Shown here piece after piece: positions 47,365 to 58,287 of a DNA stretch of 64,000 nt (its first letter is position 1; each line of letters opens with the position of its first letter). The notes under the pieces are model-generated. The model saw only the letters and a program-made list of their open reading frames with translations. It was not told the DNA's origin and searched no databases. The stretch is taken from assembly GCA_016584305.1 (NCBI GenBank), contig JACEEZ010019088.1:120001-184000 (forward strand). Direction: 5' to 3'. A program made the translations under genes and the position numbers. The DNA comes from Chionoecetes opilio (taxonomy: Eukaryota > Arthropoda > Malacostraca > Decapoda > Majidae).

Positions 47365-48929
47365 CCTGAAAAAGACGATCAAGAATTGATGATAGGTGCA
47401 AATGAAGCAGTTACTTTAGCGGGGCTAAGCTATGTTTTGCATATAAATATAAAAGTCCATTTTTGCATAGCAAGAAGTGCTCAAACCAAAAAGTTGAAGA
47501 GGACAAACCACCCTTAAAATTCAATTTTACATAAGAAAACACCCTGCCAAATTCGAAATAATCTATATTTCACTTTTCATTGGACCTACGGCGTACCCTA
47601 TATGCATACAGCCAGTAATCCCGTGTATTAAGGCTAGTAATGATCCCATAGCCATGAACACACCCCGCGGCCCCAACATATGTAAACACGCCGTGACGTC
47701 ACAGGACGGCGGCTTGCCGGCGGCAGCCCAGCACCTTCTCCCTTCATTAACCAAAACACATCAGATACATAAAATAATTAATATATCAACACGGAGAGTA
47801 AAATAAAGATAAATAGGACACTAAGCCTAAAAAAACATGATATAATGAGGAATTAATGAAATATTGGGTATCTAAATATGCCCGAAAAAGCATCAAATTC
47901 ACCACAACACAGATCGACTTTTTCACGAAGGCTCTATAATTCGTGAAAAAATATGGGCAAATACTATATGATGTGTGTATCTTATAAACAGTAACAGATC
48001 CTAGTTCAGTGTTGAAACCAAGGAGCAAACCATGTTTTGTTTTTTCGATGATCTGACCCTTTAAACGAGTGAGTCAGACGAATGCCTTCACTAAAAACGT
48101 GAAAAACACGTCACATAGGCACACACAAACACACTGCGATTGCAGGCATAGCTAATCACACACAAATAACCTCACAGCTCAAATACAAGGAAGAAGAAGG
48201 TTGGCGTTAAAGTGTAAACAAATACCCCTTCAGACAAAAAAACAAAATACATCCACCAAGCTCGCGATTTATACATAAAACGATGCGGAAATATAGAAAT
48301 ATATTAAAACACAAAAATCCCACTATATTTAGTGCAAAAAAAGAATTATCAACAAAATATCGGTAATATGTACGGTTAATAAATGATCGAGTTATATTTC
48401 TTTTACGTAGGCCTTAAATATCGGAGACTTTTTATGAAGCCATTAAAAAAGCTGGGGTTTTCAACAAGGCTATGCAATCCTATATCGGTGCAAGAATAAA
48501 AAAGCAATTATTCGTTCTAAATACGTAATCGGCAACTTGTCACCTCAGGATTCCCAAGAGCCAATCAGGAGCCTAGCTACGTTGTCACCCAATCAGTGTT
48601 CAGGAACCAACTGGGCGGCCATGTTTACTTATTATCCCAGATATACTTATTATCCCAGGTATTTGAGAGTAAATAAGGTGAGATTTTCCCTTAAATACCT
48701 TATTTATGGCATATTAGTGATGATAAAGAGTTTATATGGTATGTTCTATTCAATCACTTCCCTGTTATCTGAGACCCTGACAAATTTTTCCCGGCCAAGT
48801 TTCAGTGCTTTTTCTGATGGAGTATAGTGTTTTTAATGGAAAAGGCGACCATAAAATTCGGTGGCGAATTTTTTTTTTTTTTTTTAACTAGGGTTTCCGG
48901 AAAATAAAACTATCTCCATTAGAAAAAGC
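47365..48929. other. no gene recognised
   Basis: AT-rich. It should contain the upstream noncoding exon of copy A, since the ATG lies right after an acceptor, but it could not be located. T17 lies at about 48869-48885. Confidence 0.4.
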
Positions 48930-49400
48930 GGTAAAACTTTGGAAGAAGTCCTTCACCCCTATCTTTTTTTTCTTCCCCCTATAGCCAACAAGCCTGGGGA
49001 ACTGGCAGGAATACGGGGTTTTTGGGTGGGGGAAGCAAATATAAGTGATTTATGGCTCCCCAAAAAATCATCAAAGTCACTATATGTAAAAAATCTAGGG
49101 AATTCCCTAAATTAGGGATTTCCCTAGATACCCATTGCAAGGGAATTTTCCTTAATTGATATATGTATAGATTTGGACAATTTTGGGAGAGCAATAAAGG
49201 AGTCGTGTCTGCCTTCCCTACCCAATAACCCAAGTTTTCCATAAGGCCACCATGCTTGCTGGTCATAGGAGGTCAAAGAAAAACCTAACCTTTCTAGCCA
49301 GAAGGGGCTGCGCCCCCCATGGACCCCCTAAGGGTTGCTAATCTAACCTCACTATAACCCTCTAAAAGTTACTAACCTAACCTCACTATAACGAATACAG

Positions 49401-50419
49401 TTGATTCGGGCCACCAGTTGAATCAGGCCGCCTATATTAAATGCATACCAAGCATGCATTTATATATAACCTTATAGGTTTTAATGAAACCTAACCTAAC
49501 CTTTACCACAAAGTATACCTAACCTAACCTAACCTTAACCACAAAGTATACCTAACCTAACCTAACCTTAACCACAAAGTATACCTAACCTAACCTTAAC
49601 CACAAAGTATACCTAACCTAACCTTAACCACAAAGTATACCTAACCTAACCTTAACCACAAAGTATACCTAACCTAACCTTAACCACAAAGTATACCTAA
49701 CCTTACCTAAACCTTAACCACAAAGTATACCTAACCTAACCTTAACCACAAAGTATACCTAACCTAACCTTAACCTTAACCACAAAGTATACCTAACCTA
49801 ACCTTAACCACAAAGTATACCTAACTTAACCTTAACCACAAAGTATACCTAACCTAACCTTAACCACAAAGTATACCTAACTTAACCTTAACCACAAAGT
49901 ATACCTAACCTAACCTTAACCACAAAGTATACCTAACTTAACCTTAACCACAAAGTATACCTAACCTAACCTAACCTTAACCACAAAGTATACCTAACCT
50001 AACCTTAACCACAAAGTAAACCTAACCTAAGCTAACCTTAACCACAAAGTATACCTAACCTTAACCACAAAGTATACCTAACCGAACCTAACCTAACCTT
50101 AACCACAAAGTATACCTAACCTAACCTTAACCACAAAGTATACCTAACCTAACCTTAACCACAAAGTATACCTAACCTAACCTTAACCACAAAGTATACC
50201 TAACCTAACCTAACCTTAACCACAAAGTATACTAACCTAACCTTAACCACAAAGTATACCTAACCTAACCTAACCTTAACCACAAAAGTATACCTAACCG
50301 AACCTAACCTAACCTTAACCACAAAGTATACCTAACCTAACTTAACCACAAAGTATACTGTCTGCTGGGTATGCACGCTACTCATAGGCGGCCTGTTTTC
50401 AACTGGCGGCCCGAATCAA
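49401..50419. mobile_element. 1.02-kb inverted-terminal-repeat element filled with satellite
   Basis: Ends ttgattcgggccaccagttg (49401) and caactggcggcccgaatcaa (50400-50419). The inverted repeat continues to ggccgcctat (about 34 bp, few mismatches). Almost the whole interior is the 28-29-bp satellite. It is inserted in a 34-bp tandem array: units ending cactataac lie on both sides (about 49318-49390 and 50429-50666). Confidence 0.8.
49480..50365. repeat. 28-29-bp satellite with AACCT units, array 2 (about 29 copies)
   Basis: The unit is ttaaccacaaagtatac + ctaacctaacc, with one to three AACCT repeats per unit. About 29 occurrences of ccacaaagta were counted. CCTAA is the complement of the arthropod telomere repeat TTAGG. 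Units are highly homogeneous, implying recent amplification or conversion. Confidence 0.95.
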
Positions 50420-50428
50420 AACGGATAC

Positions 50429-50666
50429 CACTATAACCCCCTAAAAGTTACAAACTTAACTTCACTATAACCCTCGAAAAGTTACTAACTTAACCTCACT
50501 ATAACCCCTTTAAAGTAACTAACCTAACCTAACTATAACCCCTTAAAAGTAACTAACTTAACCTCACTATAACCCCCTAAAAGTAACTAACTTAACCTCA
50601 CTATAACCCCCTAAAAGTAACTAACATAACCTTACTATAACCCCCTACAAGTTGCTAACCTAACCT
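50429..50666. repeat. 34-bp tandem repeat, 7 units (plus about 2 at 49318-49390)
   Basis: The unit cactataaccccctaaaagt + aactaacttaacct is 34 bp and occurs seven times here. About two further units lie on the other side of the inserted 1.02-kb element. Each unit ends in an AACCT-like motif. Confidence 0.9.
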
Positions 50667-50687
50667 TAGTTGTGATAAGACTTGAAA

Positions 50688-50718
50688 GAAAGAAAGAAAG
50701 AAAGAAAAAAAAAAAAAG

Positions 50719-50751
<33 letters not shown>
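50688..50751. repeat. (GAAA)n and poly(A) run
   Basis: Five GAAA units followed by nearly 50 A bases. It may be the tail of a retroposed sequence, though no body was identified. Confidence 0.9.
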
Positions 50752-50755
<4 letters not shown>

Positions 50756-50919
50756 CAATATGGGGAAAAATCGCTAGCCATCTAAGGAAAATCCCCAGAA
50801 AAATTATCACCCTACATTTAAAGCCTCAATGTACCCTAGCATCATTAAACACTGTATATATGAGTAAATAGTCCTTTCAACTTACCTTTAAAGTTGAGAT
50901 ACACCGTGACGGCTGGCAA

Positions 50920-51198
50920 ATGGCGGGTACCGATGTTATAAAGGCTACGGGATGGGGTGATTTGTATAACTACTTATTAAGTGGTATTTATCGACAACAA
51001 CTATTTTCTACTGATTTTCTATTAAAGTCCAATGTGGCAGGTTTATCAAGTGCAATAACCTTTCGTTTACAAAATGAGTTTGTGGCGCACACACAAAGTC
51101 CTTTGGTTTCTCGTTATTACACTCCTAATAAAATTGCAGTACGTAGCTACAAGTCACCATCACCACAACCTTCTGTGCCCGTGACCGCCAGTGAGTGA
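50920..51198 (+). CDS. possible first coding exon, unknown protein
   Basis: ATG 50920 in good context (ggcaaATGG); 92 codons: MAGTDVIKATGWGDLYNYLL, FLLKSNVAGLSSAITFRLQN, FVAHTQSPLVSRYYTPNKIA. The last codons overlap a perfect donor (gccA|GTGAGT at 51190/51191) and an in-frame TGA follows immediately. It could therefore be a first exon (50920-51190) or a short complete frame. No domain was recognised. It lies inside the left half of the foldback-like composite, so it may be element-encoded. Confidence 0.4.
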   Translation: MAGTDVIKATGWGDLYNYLLSGIYRQQLFSTDFLLKSNVAGLSSAITFRLQNEFVAHTQSPLVSRYYTPNKIAVRSYKSPSPQPSVPVTASE

Positions 51199-51253
51199 AG
51201 TGAACCGAGGTGAACACAGTTAAACCCTCCGCCATACGTGACGTCACTCGTCA

Positions 51254-51282
51254 CTAATAAATACTCGCTGAGTATTTATTAG
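51254..51282. repeat. 29-bp hairpin
   Basis: ctaataaatactc, loop gct, gagtatttattag: a 13-bp perfect stem inside the foldback-like composite. Confidence 0.85.
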
Positions 51283-51663
51283 AAACCAATATATTCCCCT
51301 ATATGATTATTATGCAATATATATGCTTAAATATATCAGAAAGGTTGATGTGGTACGAATTTAGAGCATTTCATATCCATATATGCAATAATTCATGCAA
51401 ACTACGTGTTCCTTACACAGGGACTACTTATCTAGCTGTAGTCAAGGGTGTACTGGAGCTCAGTCTAGCTAGGAAGCGCTCGGGAGTGGATTTGACTGGA
51501 CTTAGAATTTTTTGAGGCACCTCATATTTCATAACGGCCGTGTGGGTTAACCAAGGCCGAGCGCACGCTGGAACCTTTACAGATATGAAGTACAATAAGC
51601 ATACAATACAGTGCGGTAGTTCATTTCAGTCAAAGCCGGAAGGTTGAGTTCTTAAGTATTTCC

Positions 51664-53269
51664 AAAAAAACAAAAAAACTACTAACCTTAATTTACCTAT
51701 AAAAAAAATATATAAAAAAATAAAAAAAATAAAAAAAATGACGACAGAAACGGTTAGCAGATTCATTCAAAACACAAAAACACACCAGAAAAACATGAGG
51801 CGCATCAGAAAATCGTTGGTTGGGTGAAACTGTAAATTATCCGATATCTTTAGGTAACAATCGTTCTGAACTTCTGACCTATAGAAACAGTAGCGAGGTG
51901 AAGAATACTTGCATCCAGACCCAGTCATGTTATACATATTAGCCTAACTAAGTGCCTTGTATTGTATTAAACTGCAGTATAACAAAACAAAAACAAAACA
52001 AAATACGAGATCACACACAAACAGCTTGGGACTTTCCTTATATCAACCATACTTACACTTTTCAGCCACTTTTCCCTTATTTCCCTTAAAACGGCAATGA
52101 AGCACATCATAATTAACTTATTCTCAAGGTTTAAACACTTCAAGGCAACTTACTGGAGAGAAAATGAGAAAAATATGTCAGACGTGGCTCCGCGGGCTTG
52201 GAAGTTGGAACAGGCACTCAGGCAGCCGTGTGGGATTTAAACTTTTCAAGGACACGTCATTTTTATTACCGTAGGCCTCTTCCATTTGCGACATTTCAGG
52301 AACCAGTTAACATCTACAAATATTTCATACTCCATAGCCCTTATATATATTCACAAATATAAAAAATACTAAGAAAAACTGTTTATGTTTGAAATATACT
52401 TTCAACATTATTTTTGTGGCCTATTGTGACGTGGATTCGTAGATTATTTGCAATATTCCTATCTAAAATTGTAAAGCTTCATGATTTGTATTCGATGCTT
52501 CTATATATAATATCACCATTTCATTAACTTTTTTAAACATTATGAAAATATCGATGTTAAGTAAAAGAAATAAAAAATAAAAATAATAGAAATCTAAAAT
52601 CAAAAAATATAAAAAAATCAAAATATAAAAAATCAAAAAATATAAAAAATATAAATATAAAAAATCTAAAATTATAAAATCAAAACATAAAAAATCTAAA
52701 TATATTTACTTCTTGTTTCTATACTTCTTTGTTTAACTCTTGTTTCTATCTTTCATAGGATCTGCCATTAAAAAAGCCCGCCAATTCATTTTCATACTAC
52801 CTCAGCTACCTGTAAGATCAAGATTGTATAGTCATCGTCAGCAGCAGCGAAGAAACATGTGTTCATTCGTGTTGTGAAAGCATTGGACATACACATCGTT
52901 AAAGGTACTGCTATTTAGGGTGGTTGTGGTTGTTGTTGAGATATATTGATGATTCAGATATATTGGTGTGTTGCCGGCAAGCTGGGATGGTTGTCATGGC
53001 CTGAATAAGGGACAAAGCCTGAACAAGACCAGTGTAGGAAAGGCCTGTTTGTTAGCCCGCCACCTCGCCTACCCATCGTGGACCCACCCAGTGACCCACG
53101 GCCTTCTTTATACAAGAAGTATAAAGAAGGCCGTGACCCACCTCGCATGTATTGATAGGTGGAACACATAAGGAAGGGTTGACGGTATTATTTCATATGA
53201 ACACCCAATTCACTTCGGTGGACGAAACTCTTTTTTTTCTGGCGAGTCTTGATTTGTTTTGAATTAATC
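51664..53269. other. loop of the foldback-like composite, no gene
   Basis: Very AT-rich, with runs of aaaaatataaaaaatc between 52560 and 52710. It has a perfect 16-bp-stem hairpin at 53097-53135 (cacggccttctttata, loop caagaag). No open frame of note; no transposase. Confidence 0.6.
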
Positions 53270-53439
53270 GGAAATACTTTGGAACTCATCCTTCCGGCTT
53301 TGACTGAAATGAACTACCGCACTGTATTGTATGCTTATTGTACTTCACATCTGTAAAGGTTCCAGCGTGCGCTCAGCCTTGGTTAACCCACACGGCCGCT
53401 ATGAAATATGAGGTGCCTCAAAAAATTCTTAAGTCCAGT

Positions 53440-53677
53440 TAGGTTAGGTTAGGTATACTTTGTGGTTAAGGTTAGGTTAGGTATGGTATACTTTGTGGTT
53501 AAGGTTAGGTTAGGTTAGGTATACTTTGTGGTTAAGGTTAGGTTAGGTATACTTTGTGGTTAAGGTTAGGTTAGGTTAGGTATACTTTGTGGTTAAGGTT
53601 AGATTAGGTATACTTTGTGGTTAAGGTTAGGTTAGGTTAGGTTAGGTTAGGTATACTTTGTGGTTAAGGTTAGGTTA
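53440..53677. repeat. AGGTT-type satellite, array 3 (inverted relative to array 2)
   Basis: Same unit as array 2 read on the other strand (ggtatactttgtggttaagg + ttaggtta). About eight units. It abuts the outer arm directly, unlike array 2. Confidence 0.93.
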
Positions 53678-54014
53678 GATTTTTACATATAGTGACTTTG
53701 ATGATTTTTTGGGGAGCCATAAATCACTTATATTTGCTTCCCCCACCCAAAAACCCCGTATTCCCGCCAGTTCCCCAGGCTTGTTGGCTATAGGGGGAAG
53801 AACAAAAAGATTGGGGTGAAGGACTTCTTCCAAAGTTTTACCATAAAGGTATATACTATCTAGATATAAAGTTTTTATTTTTATTTTTTATAGTTAGGTA
53901 AAGGTTAGGTATAGGTTCGGTTAGGTTCAATTTGTTTTTGTAGATTGTTACAATTGCAAAAAAAATTGATTTGCGACACAAACGGTTAGCAGATTAATTC
54001 AAAACACGGTATTA

Positions 54015-54830
54015 TTTTACACTAGGACCGAAATTCCCTACACAATTGGGAATATGGTTTCTGTTTACCTTATTGGACTTTAGGAAACATGAGCTTCCTT
54101 CGCAAATCATTACTTTTGGAGATAATGAAATGTTGTTTATAGGGAGGTGAGAGACAAGTGTTTACATGCCTCTCACTCTTCTTCCTCTTGTGACCTGCAT
54201 CGCCTCTGTTCTTCCCTTGCTGCGGACTCTTTTAATGCAGATTTGGCTTTAGTTGGGAGGTTAAAGGCCCTGTCACACGGACAATTTTTCTGGCATCTTT
54301 TGGTATTTTGCTACCAAAAGATGCCTGTAGTGGTGGCGAACAAATGCGCGTTCGTCACATGGCGTTTCGGCTATGAGCATCTTCTTGCACGATTCATAAG
54401 TCTTGAATTGAAGAATACGATTGAAGTCTTATTGCACGATTCATAATGTTAGTTTTGTCAAAATTGGTTGCTGGTCCCGGAAGATGCCAGTAGAAGATGC
54501 TCATAGCCGAAACGCCTTATGACGAACGCGCATTTTTTTGCCGCCACTACGGGCATCTTTTGGTAGCAAAATACCAAAAGATGCCGGAAAAAAGTGTCCG
54601 TGTGACACGGCCTTAACGCGTGGGATTAGGTTAGGTTAGGTTAGTGAGTCAAAAGGTGGGGTTTTAATTGTCATATCTCATATACACTCCTTCCTATTAA
54701 AAACATCTTGTAATCTCCGAAAGTAGTGATTTGCGACGGAAGCTCATAGAGAGAATGTTTCTTAGAATCCAATAAGGTGAACAGAAACCACACTCCCAAT
54801 TGTGTAGGGAATTTCGGTCCTAGTGTAAAA
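54015..54830. repeat. foldback repeat with a MITE in its loop
   Basis: The left arm 54015-54144 and right arm 54693-54830 are inverted copies (ttttacactaggaccgaaat, cctacacaattggga, caccttattgga, gagcttcc.tcgcaaatca), with some indels. The 54261-54616 MITE sits in the loop. The pair may be ends of an older palindromic element invaded by the MITE. Confidence 0.8.
54261..54616. mobile_element. 356-bp palindromic MITE with TTAA ends
   Basis: TTAA (54261) + aggccctgtcacacgg; ccgtgtgacacggcc + TTAA (54613-54616). The whole element is a long inverted repeat with about a 100-bp unpaired centre (agcatcttct... / agaagatgct). Each arm also contains its own 34-bp hairpin (ggcatcttttggta ... taccaaaagatgcc at 54292-54325 and 54552-54585). 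No coding capacity. TTAA suggests a piggyBac- or Kolobok-type mobiliser. Confidence 0.82.
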
Positions 54831-56070
54831 ATTTACCCAAAATTATTCAGGAAAATATAATTTCATTCTTGAAATCAGTGATGCCCAGTAACGAAAATTT
54901 ACCCTAATTTCTTGGTCTAACTAGGATATAATTTTGTAATTGGACACTACTGTTTTCACAAATGACGCTATTATTTTTCGATAATTTTTTCGATGCGTAT
55001 TGAATTAATATTGCACTAGTTATAGGCGGAAAATTTTATTCTGATAGATTTAGATGTAGGTATTTTATATTAATCTGATCGTTGTTTTACGACTTTTTTT
55101 TCTGCCGGGAGGACCCCACCTGATGGGAGGTCAGGTCCAGGAGTGAATAGGAGGAGATACATAGGATCTGATATACTAGTTAGAAATAATATTCAAAGAT
55201 ATGATGGGGTTTTTTTATGATCTTTGTTCAGGAAAATTGCTTGTTTGAGGTTGGACCCTCCAGGGAAAAAAAATATTTTGTCCAAAAAAAAAATATATGT
55301 AATTGTTAAAATGCACCTTAAAATCTATCAGAAAAAAATTTGTCTAGTCAAAAAATTAGCGGGGTGCTTAGAAACCAAGATTTACCCAGGGGAGGTGTAG
55401 CCCCTCTTTTGTTAGAAGGTTAGGTTAGGTTCAGTAACCCTGAGGGGAGGGGTCCAAGGGAAGGCCAGGTATGCACGCAGCATTGGCAATACTGCATAAA
55501 GAGTCGTGGTGGACTTAAAAACCCAATGTATGTGTTCCATTTCTCATAAATTATCAATTTCTGGCGGAAATGCTTTAGAGTAGACTTCTACAAATCAAAC
55601 CAAGAAATAAGAATATTAACTTGAAAAGGCAGTGTTAGGGCCTTTACCTCCTTGTCATCAGCCTGTGCTGTCTTTCAAGGGTGGCTTGGTAACAGCCAGG
55701 CCAGGATAAAAGGCATCAGTATTGAAGTAGTAATGTGATTAATTTTAAACACGGCGAATGTTAGACGTAAACAGTATAGAATGGGAGAAGAAGTATCTGG
55801 AACAAGGAGTGTATAGGGAGGTCGTGGGGAGACATGCATCGACATCAGCGGCCGTGTTACAGACAACGAGCCATTCTACACTTTCCTACCTGCCGTGATA
55901 TTGGTATTGTCATACAAAAACTCATATTGCTGAACACTATTGTTCGTACAGTGTTAATGATTCAAATATATTTATCTCGTATCACTGAATTTTCAAAGAG
56001 TGCAATCTCTCCTTGCAGCTTAGCAAAATATGGTCTTACTAACAAGCCTGCTTGTGTGTGTGAGTGCGTG
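54831..56070. other. no gene recognised
   Basis: AT-rich intergenic DNA with one short ggttaggttaggttc run (about 55420). Nothing else is recognisable. Confidence 0.4.
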
Positions 56071-56306
56071 AATTCACCTATGGTCTTGTCCACGCGAGCT
56101 GGACTCGCGATCGCCAGTTTTACCCTCCTGCAAAGAACATGGAGCTTTTAGTGACCGATCTTTGGGTAATGCTAGGACCTCGCACATCACACGCACCCCA
56201 TTCCCTTGCTCAAGGGGGACATAACCGCCCACATTTGTCAGTGAAAAATCGCCGGGAGCAAGCGGGGATTGAATGGCCTGACTAATCCATTTGACCATGC
56301 AGGCGG
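56071..56306 (-). mobile_element. tRNA-derived SINE, family C, copy with head
   Basis: On the - strand the head reads ccgcctgcatggtcaaatgg (A-box-like) and, about 30 bp on, cattcaatccccgc (B-box-like). The body (cccttgctcaagggggac, gatcgccagttttaccctcc, attcacctatggtcttgtcc on +) matches the headless copy at 43041-43191. It is distinct from families A and B. Confidence 0.68.
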
Positions 56307-56790
56307 TGTATGTGTGTGTTTATAGCAATATCTCGAAGGTCCACCCATGCCAACCCATAGTGTTCCACTTCACCAAAATCACAATCAAAAGTTGGATATT
56401 TGGACAATATTACAGTGATTTCAAATCAATTCAAGCTGCCTGAAAAATTTGCATCACTGACTGAACCCCACATCCACCACTCTAAATCTGTGCTGTCCAG
56501 TAGGGTGGAGTGAAAATATCATTTTTGTATTTATAATTTACTTGAGTGTGGAAAAGTTGCCAATGGGCTTTAGAAACAATCATCTGAAATTATAATAAAA
56601 TTGAAACATTGCTTGATCGACCACCAGCGATTTTAATATATGGCATATTTCATGTTTTAACGATCGCTTTGCCCATCATGAGTCATCCAAGATGCTGGTC
56701 ATTCATGCATGTTTATGCAAATAATTAACAGCTTAGTTTGCTGCAGACTGTTTTATTGAAATTTTATAATAATTGTTTTTTTTTCTTCAG

Positions 56791-57694
56791 AATGGCAACT
56801 ATCATGAGGGAGAAGGCGGCATGTGTGATTTTTGGCGCGCCACGCGAGATGCCCACAAATGTTCTTCCCACCTACGCTGATGTTATGAAGGCTTACATCC
56901 ATACAAGACAACAGCTGACAACGAAGAATAAATATCCACCGTTCGCCCAAGTATCAGAAAAAGTTTGTGTTGATGTTGAACTTGTTTGGAAGAAAGCGTC
57001 TCTTCCGACAGTGATGCACGGACGAGTGATTGAAACGCTCAGACCGTACAATGAGAAATACAAGAAGATCTTGAAACCATACAAGGCTCGGAAGGACAAC
57101 AGCAACTACAAGCAACAACTTGAACAGTTCAGAGAAGACGCAAATAAACTCTTCGATATTAGCAAATGCAAATGTGTAGATTTCGTCGTGAGCTGTAAGT
57201 GCGAAAGAGCGGACAAAGTACCACTCAAAGAAAGAAAGTTTCTAGAGGACCAGAGAGGAGCTAGAAAGATGATTATAGGAGGCATCGATTTGATGGAAAC
57301 AACAAAGCTACAGAATAAAATATCCAGGAAAGAGAGTGAATCGAGAAGAGACAGCATTCACCAAGAACAATGGAAGCAGCAATTCAATTCTGGAAGCTAC
57401 AACGAGGAAGACAAGGACGACGACACCGACAACAGCGACGAAGAACACACCCGATCTAAGTCACACTGTAAACCTGATCTATCGACACCGAAGAGTAAAC
57501 GACAAAGAATGACGATGACTGTACGATTACCATCTTTGACTGGGCATCTTTTGGCTGAGTACCTGGTGTCCAGGTACTCAGTCACAGCCTCCACAACACC
57601 TATATACAACCCAGCCTTAATCCTAGACACTCTTAAGGACTTTAATTGCCCTGTCTGGATTTCTGCATACTCTGGCATTGCCCTGCAAATCTAA
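56791..57694 (+). CDS. unassigned Cys/His-rich arthropod-type family protein, copy B
   Basis: ATG 56792, one base after a strong acceptor (T9-CTTCAG, AG at 56789-56790): 300 residues to TAA 57694. The blocks shared in order with copy A are LPTYADVMK, KYPPFAQVSEKV, VELVWKKASLP, ANKLFDISKCKC, CKCERADKVP, FLEDQRGARKMIIGGIDLME. Then come a charged region (KESESRRDSIHQEQWK), an acidic tract (EEDKDDDTDNSDEEH), a basic PKSKRQR possible nuclear localisation signal, and a C-terminal TMTVRLPSLTGHLLAEYLVS, RYSVTASTTPIYNPALI, LDTLKDF that matches the C-terminal block of copy A. The CKC...CKC motif could bind a metal. Unlike copy A the frame is intact. I recall similar multi-copy uncharacterised proteins in arthropods but cannot name a function. 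Confidence 0.7.
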
Positions 57695-58287
57695 TTGCAG
57701 AATTTGCTTTCTGCATTGCCCTGTCTAGAATTGGTTGCTTGTTCATTACGTAACTACAATTTTTTTTCTGCCTTCATCATCTTGGGAGCCGTGTGTGCTT
57801 GTGGACTCTTCCTTAGGACACTGGTAGTCGGCTGTAGTCTGTGGCAGTGTAGGAAGGTTATAATAGCACCTCTTGAAGGCTGATGCCACCACCATGTGTT
57901 TCTTTGGACCATAGTTGCAATAGAAGTCAGAGCATCAGGGTGGCCCTCACTAGTTATTCTAAACCACTTGGAAGCAGATGAAGAGTGATGCCATTAGTGT
58001 AGTGTGAGCACAAGATTTCATGAGACCTGTGTTCCTATGTATTCATGGCTTCTTTCTTACTGTGTGGCCCTTCTCGAAAACTTTCTGCCATCTTACAGAA
58101 GCACATGTCCTATTTCACCTTCCAATACTGACCCCAAGTTATCAAATACACATTTAATTATGTATTTATAAATGTAGATTTAAGAAAAGCCCATCATCAT
58201 ACTTTTTCATATGATTATTTTGGAAAGCAGATTTCTTGATATATTTAATGTCAGTTCAAGTGGTAATTTTGCCTTCTTATTTTTCAG
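57695..58287. other. spacer or intron before the zinc-finger exon
   Basis: No gene. It ends in ttcttatttttcag, an acceptor for the exon at 58288. Whether the zinc-finger exon is linked by splicing to an upstream exon in this region is unknown. Confidence 0.45.

Larger units (their letters stand above)
48930..53842. mobile_element. foldback-like composite with mirrored arms and satellites
   Basis: Outer arms 48930-49096 and 53678-53842 are inverted copies, about 97 percent identical by eye (shared: tttggaagaagtccttcacc, gggtgggggaagcaaatata, tgatttatggctccccaaaa). Inner arms 51495-51663 and 53270-53439 are also inverted copies (for example ttttttgaggcacctcatat; cggtagttcatttcagtcaa). Between outer and inner arm on each side sits the same satellite in mirrored orientation (49480-50365 and 53440-53677). 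The left side has extra insertions (49097-49479 and 50420-51494). The order arm, satellite, inner arm, loop, inner arm, satellite, arm recalls Foldback-type elements with tandem-repeat-rich termini. No transposase was found in the 1.6-kb loop. Confidence 0.75.

Noticed and set aside
48040..48066. Right terminus of the second TTAA element (gatctgaccctttaa)
   Set aside because: Only a loose resemblance to ggtctggacgattactttaa; too many differences to call an inverted terminus.
49480..50365. CRISPR array
   Set aside because: Units are 28-29 bp but directly abutting, with no unique spacers, in a eukaryotic context; it is a satellite.
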